From Prevotella sp. (GTDB lineage Bacteria; Bacteroidota; Bacteroidia; Bacteroidales; Bacteroidaceae), in contig JAFUZD010000115.1 of the NCBI GenBank assembly GCA_017476785.1, positions 1 to 42,899 on the forward strand: a DNA stretch of 42,899 bases. Direction: 5' to 3'. A program made the position numbers and the translations under genes. This document shows positions 38,885-42,899 of the stretch, piece by piece. Position 1 is the first letter of the stretch; every line of letters begins with the position of its first letter. The notes beneath the pieces are model-generated. The model ran no database searches and was not told the DNA's origin. It saw nothing but the letters and a program-made list of their open reading frames with translations.

Positions 38885-40570
38885 ATGAACCTTAACACGC
38901 TCATCCTGCTGGCAGCCCTCGTGATAATGGTGGTGGTTTTCTTTGTTGCAAGATCACTCTACCACCGCAGTATGCGTATCCGCAACCGGTTGCAGATGAG
39001 CACCATCTTCACCAACATCACCCACGAACTGCTCACGCCGCTCACCATCATATCCGCCTCCGTGGAGCATCTGCGCGAGACGGAGCCCAAATATGCCTAC
39101 GACTACGATATGATGCAGCTCAACATCGACCGCGTGGTGCGCCTGTTGCAACAGATGCTCGAAACCAGCAAGTCGCAGGCCGGCGAGCTGAAGCTGCTCG
39201 TCAGCAACGGCGACGTGATGACCTACATCCGCGAGACGGCGCGTTGCATAGAGCCACTGATGGCTAAGCGAGGGCTGACGTTCTCCATTCGCTGCCAGCC
39301 GGAGAGTATGATGGGGTGGATAGACACCGACAAGCTGGACAAGATTATCTTCAACCTGCTGTCCAATGCTGCCAAATACACCGGCGAGCAGGGAAAGGTG
39401 ACGCTCGACGCCGTCACCAACCGTGCCTACGACCACGTCACCATCCGCGTCAGCGACAACGGACCCGGCATCCCGAAGGAGAGGATGAAACGGCTGTTCC
39501 AGCGCTTCTACGACGGCGACTACCGCAGTGCGCAGACCATCGGCACGGGCATCGGACTGGCCCTGACGCGCGACCTCGTCTATCTGCACGGCGGCACCAT
39601 CAGCGTAGAGAGCACCGAGGGAAGCGGCACCACCTTCATCGTAGAGCTGCCCATCGGCAAAGAAGCCTTCTCGCCCACGCAGATTGACGAGAAAAACCAG
39701 ATTAAAATCAACATCCCGCAGACCACCATCCTCGACTTCGAACGCCACGAACAGGAGGCCGAGCAGCGGTCAGGGAACCAGAAGACCACCGACGAGGATG
39801 CCTATAAGATACTCATCGTTGAAGACAACATCGAGCTGCTCGTGCTGATGAAGCAGCTGCTGCAAAGCCGCTACCACATACTGACCGCCACCAATGGCCG
39901 CGAGGCACTCGACGTGATTCACGCCAACGACCTCGACCTCATCATCTCCGACGTGATGATGCCAGAGATGGACGGCAACGAACTGACGGCTAAGGTGAAG
40001 CTCGACCCCGACTACAGCCACCTGCCCATCATTCTGCTCACCGCCCGTACACAGGAGAAAGACCGCAACGAGGCCCTGCTCATCGGAGCCGATGAGTATA
40101 TGATGAAACCCTTCAAGATGGGCGACTTGCAGCTACGTATCGACAACATCATTGCCAACCGCCAGCGCATCCAGCGCGACTACCAGAAGCAAACCGTAGA
40201 GGAGACCCACAAGAAAACCACGGCCAGCCCTACGCCCGACAACGAGTTCCTGCGCCGCGCCATCGAATGCGTCAATGCCCATCTGGCCGACGGCGACTAC
40301 GACCGCGATGCCTTTGCCGCCGATATGGGTGCCAGCCCGTCGACTCTCTACAACAAGCTACGTTCGATGACGGGGCTCAGCGTGTCCAGCTTCATCCGCG
40401 ACATCCGCATCAAGGCGGCCTGTCGGATGGCCCACGAGGTGGCAGGCATCCGTGTGAGCGACCTCGCCTATGCCGTAGGCTTCAAAGACCCCAAGTATTT
40501 TGCTACCATCTTCAAGAAGGAGATGGGCATCCAGCCCAAAGAATATATTGAACGGGCGCAAGCTGAGTGA
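38885..40570 (+). CDS. Hybrid histidine kinase/response regulator/AraC regulator without periplasmic sensor
   Basis: A 561-residue one-protein two-component system. There is one N-terminal membrane helix (about 5-25), then the kinase dimerisation domain with His47 in TNITHELLTPLTII, the ATPase domain (N-box FNLLSNAAKY, DNGPGIP, GTGIGLAL), a receiver domain with Asp356 in DLIISDVMMPEMDG, and a C-terminal AraC-type helix-turn-helix (YNKLRSMTGLSVSSFIRDIR, FKDPKYFATIFKKEMG). Bacteroidota HTCS proteins normally carry a large periplasmic beta-propeller and Y_Y_Y sensor before this part and exceed 1,200 residues. Here nothing precedes the membrane helix, so the input signal must come another way. 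The H-box has Leu where Arg is usual (HELLTP). Confidence 0.92.
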   Translation: MNLNTLILLAALVIMVVVFFVARSLYHRSMRIRNRLQMSTIFTNITHELLTPLTIISASVEHLRETEPKYAYDYDMMQLNIDRVVRLLQQMLETSKSQAGELKLLVSNGDVMTYIRETARCIEPLMAKRGLTFSIRCQPESMMGWIDTDKLDKIIFNLLSNAAKYTGEQGKVTLDAVTNRAYDHVTIRVSDNGPGIPKERMKRLFQRFYDGDYRSAQTIGTGIGLALTRDLVYLHGGTISVESTEGSGTTFIVELPIGKEAFSPTQIDEKNQIKINIPQTTILDFERHEQEAEQRSGNQKTTDEDAYKILIVEDNIELLVLMKQLLQSRYHILTATNGREALDVIHANDLDLIISDVMMPEMDGNELTAKVKLDPDYSHLPIILLTARTQEKDRNEALLIGADEYMMKPFKMGDLQLRIDNIIANRQRIQRDYQKQTVEETHKKTTASPTPDNEFLRRAIECVNAHLADGDYDRDAFAADMGASPSTLYNKLRSMTGLSVSSFIRDIRIKAACRMAHEVAGIRVSDLAYAVGFKDPKYFATIFKKEMGIQPKEYIERAQAE

Positions 40571-40591
40571 TGGGCACTCGCGGATGGCCTA

Positions 40592-42007
40592 TCACCTCTT
40601 ACCACACACCATCAGACCGACAAACGTAATCAGGCCGTTGAGCATCAGCAACTCATAGCCGAAGCGATAGCCCGTCGTGGCAGCCACCAGCTGGTCCAGT
40701 GCATAGCACACCAGCGGCGAGGCGACGCAGATATAGGGCGTATAGCGGTCGGCGGTAGCCCGGCGGGTGAACAGCCCAAAGGCAAAAAGCCCCAGCAGCG
40801 GACCGTACGTGTAGCTGACCAGCGTATAGATGGCATCGATGATGCTGGTGGAATTGACAGCACGAAACAGCAGGATGAACACAACGAAGACGCAGGCCAC
40901 GCCCAGATGCACCCTACGGCGCAGCCGCTCGTCGTCAGGCCGCTCGCAGATGTCTACGCAGAAGCTCGTGGTGAGCGACGTCATTGCCGAGTCGGCACTG
41001 GAGAACGAGGCCGCCACGATGCCGATGGTGAACAGCACCACCACCGCACTGCCCAGCCGCCCCGTGGCGGCAAACATCGGCAGCAGCTCGTCGCCGGCCG
41101 ACGGCAGTGCAATGCCCGTCTTCCCAGCCAGCAGCACCAGCAGCACGCCCAGTGTCAGAAACAGCAGATTGACCGGCACAAAAGCCACTCCATACGTACA
41201 CATATCTTTCTGCGCCTCGCGCAGCGAGCGGCAGGTCAGGTTCTTCTGCATCATATCCTGATCGAGCCCCGTCATCACGATGACGATGAAGATGCCGCTC
41301 ACAAACTGCTTCCAGAAGTTCTGGCGCGACACCCAGTCGTCCACGACGAAGACGCGCGACATCGGGCTGTCGGCTACGGCACGTGCCGCCTGTCCCACCG
41401 ACATCCCCATCTCTGTGGCCACCTTATATATAATAAGCAGCAGGGCGGCATAGAGGCAGGTGGTCTGCAGCGTGTCGGTCCACACCAGTGTCTTGATGCC
41501 GCCACGCCTCGTATAGAGCCATATCAGCCCCACCATTGCCGCCTCCGTGACGACAAAGGGCACGCCCAGTGCCCCGAAGACAAACCGATGGAGCAGCATA
41601 CACACCACGTAGAAGCTCACCGTGGCACGAACCGTCTTGGACAGCAGGAAAAACGAGGCTCCCGTCTTATAGGCCCGGTGCCCCAGCCGCTGCCCCAGAT
41701 AGGCATAGATGGAGGTCAGGTTCTGGCGGTAATAGAGCGGCAGCAGCACAAAGGCCACCGCCACATAGCCCAGCACGAATCCGAGGCAGGTCTGCAGATA
41801 GGTCATATCCATCCGCATCACCATCCCCGGCACCGAGACGAACGTGACCCCCGACATAGAGGCACCCACCATTCCGAAAGCCACCATATACCACGGTGAG
41901 CGTCGCTCGCCCCGATAGAACGTGTCGTTGGTGGCGCGCCGGCTCGTCATCCGGCTGACGGCGAAGAGTACCGCGAAATAGACCAATATCGTCAATACTA
42001 TCATCAT
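40592..42007 (-). CDS. Sodium:solute symporter (SSS family)
   Basis: A 471-residue inner-membrane transporter with about 13 helices, starting MMIVLTILVYFAVLFAVSRM. The pattern SPWYMVAFGMVGASMSGVTF at residues 37-56, then GFVLGYVAVAFVLLPLYYRQ, GGIKTLVWTDTLQTTCL, MTGLDQDMMQKNLTCRSLRE and ASFSSADSAMTSLTTSF, is diagnostic of the SSS family (solute/Na+ symport, PutP/SGLT type). The solute is not predictable; Bacteroidota members carry sugars, sialic acid or organic acids. It converges on the hybrid regulator with a 21-base gap. A -7 box ends only 8 bases before the first ATG, so the leader is very short. Confidence 0.9.
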   Translation of the reverse strand: MMIVLTILVYFAVLFAVSRMTSRRATNDTFYRGERRSPWYMVAFGMVGASMSGVTFVSVPGMVMRMDMTYLQTCLGFVLGYVAVAFVLLPLYYRQNLTSIYAYLGQRLGHRAYKTGASFFLLSKTVRATVSFYVVCMLLHRFVFGALGVPFVVTEAAMVGLIWLYTRRGGIKTLVWTDTLQTTCLYAALLLIIYKVATEMGMSVGQAARAVADSPMSRVFVVDDWVSRQNFWKQFVSGIFIVIVMTGLDQDMMQKNLTCRSLREAQKDMCTYGVAFVPVNLLFLTLGVLLVLLAGKTGIALPSAGDELLPMFAATGRLGSAVVVLFTIGIVAASFSSADSAMTSLTTSFCVDICERPDDERLRRRVHLGVACVFVVFILLFRAVNSTSIIDAIYTLVSYTYGPLLGLFAFGLFTRRATADRYTPYICVASPLVCYALDQLVAATTGYRFGYELLMLNGLITFVGLMVCGKR

Positions 42008-42014
42008 AACGCCT

Positions 42015-42023
42015 GCAAAGGTA
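42015..42023 (-). promoter_or_regulatory. -7 promoter box of the symporter
   Basis: TACCTTTGC on the minus strand. Only 7 bases separate it from the ATG at 42007; a second ATG follows at once. Confidence 0.55.
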
Positions 42024-42113
42024 GCCCTTTTCTGGCAAAAAACCGCCTCGAACGGCTGTTTTCAGCACGTCATATACGCCAACCGCCACGCCCGAGAAGC
42101 CACACCGCGGGAG

Positions 42114-42197
42114 AATTCTCGCGAGAATTCCGGAAATTCTCGCGTAAATTTTCAAAATTCTCGCGAGAATTTTCGAAATCCCCGCGCAGATTTCACA
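42114..42197. repeat. 21-bp tandem repeat of palindromic CGCG units (4 units)
   Basis: Units begin at 42114, 42135, 42156 and 42177. Units 1 and 3 hold the perfect palindrome AATTCTCGCGAGAATT (extended to 18-20 bp), unit 2 AATTCTCGCGTAAATT, and unit 4 is degenerate (AATCCCCGCGCAGATT). The centres are exactly 21 bases apart, that is two helical turns, so proteins bound there would sit on one face of the DNA. The last unit overlaps the predicted -33 region of the trpB2-like gene. Confidence 0.75.
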
Positions 42198-42206
42198 ATA
42201 AATCCG

Positions 42207-42215
42207 TATCTTTGC
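42207..42215 (+). promoter_or_regulatory. -7 promoter box of the trpB2-like gene
   Basis: TATCTTTGC, about 40 bases before ATG 42255. Confidence 0.6.
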
Positions 42216-42254
42216 AGTCATTGAGTGACTAACCAAAAACATCCAACAGGCCCT

Positions 42255-42899
42255 ATGACACGACAAAAGAAGTTTATCCTCACCGAGGAACAGATTCCCA
42301 CACAATGGTATAACATTCAGGCCGATATGCCCAACAAGCCGCTGCCGCCGCTCAACCCTGCCACCAAGCAGCCGCTGACGGCCGACTACCTGAGCCACAT
42401 CTTCGCTGCCGAGTGCTCGCGGCAGGAACTGGACGTGGAGAATGCGTGGATTGACATTCCCGAAGAAGTCATCGAGAAGTACAAATATTACCGCTCTACC
42501 CCACTCGTTCGCGCCTATGCGCTGGAAGAGGCACTGGGCACGCCGGCTCACATCTACTTCAAGAACGAGAGCACCAACCCGCTGGGCTCGCACAAAATCA
42601 ACTCGGCCCTGCCGCAGTGCTACTACTGCAAGCAGGAGGGCACCACCAACGTGACCACCGAGACCGGTGCCGGACAGTGGGGCGCAGCACTCAGCTACGC
42701 CGCCAAGATATTCGGACTCGACGCCGCCGTCTATCAGGTGAAGATTTCAATGCAGCAGAAGCCCTACCGCTCCAGCATTATGCGCACCTTCGGCGCCGCC
42801 GTCACTGGCTCGCCGTCGATGTCGACCCGCGCCGGCAAGGACATCCTGACCAAAGACCCCACCCACCCCGGTTCGCTGGGCACCGCCATCAGCGAAGCC
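42255..42899 (+). CDS. TrpB2-type tryptophan synthase beta chain (5' part; runs off window)
   Basis: The first 215 residues of a PLP enzyme that joins indole and serine to make tryptophan. It starts MTRQKKFILTEEQIPTQWYN and has IDIPEEVIEKYKYYRSTPLV, YFKNESTNPLGSHKINSALP with the PLP lysine at residue 114, and TETGAGQWGAALSYAAKIFG. The N-terminal extension and GSHKINSA sequence fit the TrpB2 group, which usually works without TrpA. There is no trpA or other trp gene in view. The frame is open to the right edge. Confidence 0.9.
   Translation, partial: MTRQKKFILTEEQIPTQWYNIQADMPNKPLPPLNPATKQPLTADYLSHIFAAECSRQELDVENAWIDIPEEVIEKYKYYRSTPLVRAYALEEALGTPAHIYFKNESTNPLGSHKINSALPQCYYCKQEGTTNVTTETGAGQWGAALSYAAKIFGLDAAVYQVKISMQQKPYRSSIMRTFGAAVTGSPSMSTRAGKDILTKDPTHPGSLGTAISEA

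Noticed and set aside
38885-40570. Frameshifted or mis-assembled full-length HTCS
   Set aside because: No sensor-domain sequence in any frame in the 370 bases between trxB and the start codon.

Overview
The window looks like chromosomal DNA from a Bacteroidota organism, most likely Prevotella or a close relative. The evidence is: repeated TAnnTTTG(C) promoter boxes with no recognisable sigma-70 boxes, a TonB-receptor/DUF5689 surface gene set, a DUF6078 protein, a hybrid histidine kinase/AraC regulator, a Wzi/Wza-like exopolysaccharide locus, and many lipoproteins and secreted proteins. The genus is inferred from these gene families; there is no rRNA in the window.

Layout. (1) 1-3000 is a decayed type I restriction locus: a C-terminal hsdM relic and an hsdS pseudogene (one in-frame stop, one frameshift, lost 3' end) flank an intact, oppositely oriented Fic-family gene with its own palindromic operator. 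(2) 3370-7780 holds small housekeeping or unknown genes: a HEAT-like hypothetical, a secreted protein coupled to a low-molecular-weight tyrosine phosphatase, a GlsB-like membrane protein, a secreted alpha/beta hydrolase and a maltose-type acetyltransferase. (3) 7839-8236 (minus) is tmRNA with tag GENKYALAA. (4) 8450-23415 is an exopolysaccharide locus: SLBB exporter, Wzz, EpsG-like polymerase, Wzx flippase, acetyltransferase, several glycosyltransferases, a counter-oriented GT32/DUF6078 pair, an initiating phosphoglycosyl transferase and Wzi plus a lipoprotein. (5) 23606-26142 has a low-complexity secreted protein, a histidine phosphatase and a DUF308 membrane protein, the last two divergent around a perfect 38-bp palindrome.

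(6) 26390-36572 is the most interesting part. A secreted endonuclease/exonuclease/phosphatase, a uracil-DNA-glycosylase-like protein and uridine kinase form one minus-strand operon. It is divergent from a TonB-dependent receptor, a DUF5689 lipoprotein and a lipoprotein with three OB-fold-like repeats. A DNA/RNA non-specific endonuclease lipoprotein follows nearby. I read this as a candidate surface system for digesting, binding and importing extracellular nucleic acid with nucleoside salvage. (7) 37031-42899 has a glutathione peroxidase/thioredoxin reductase operon, a hybrid two-component regulator lacking the usual periplasmic sensor, an SSS-family symporter and the start of a TrpB2-type gene behind a 21-bp operator-like repeat array.

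Non-coding structure is rich: palindromes covering predicted -33 regions at four promoters, a roughly 200-bp MITE-like inverted-repeat element, a 9-bp repeat array, 22-bp repeats and two candidate small RNAs. All calls are from reading the sequence; no database search was run. Promoter and start-site positions are predictions.
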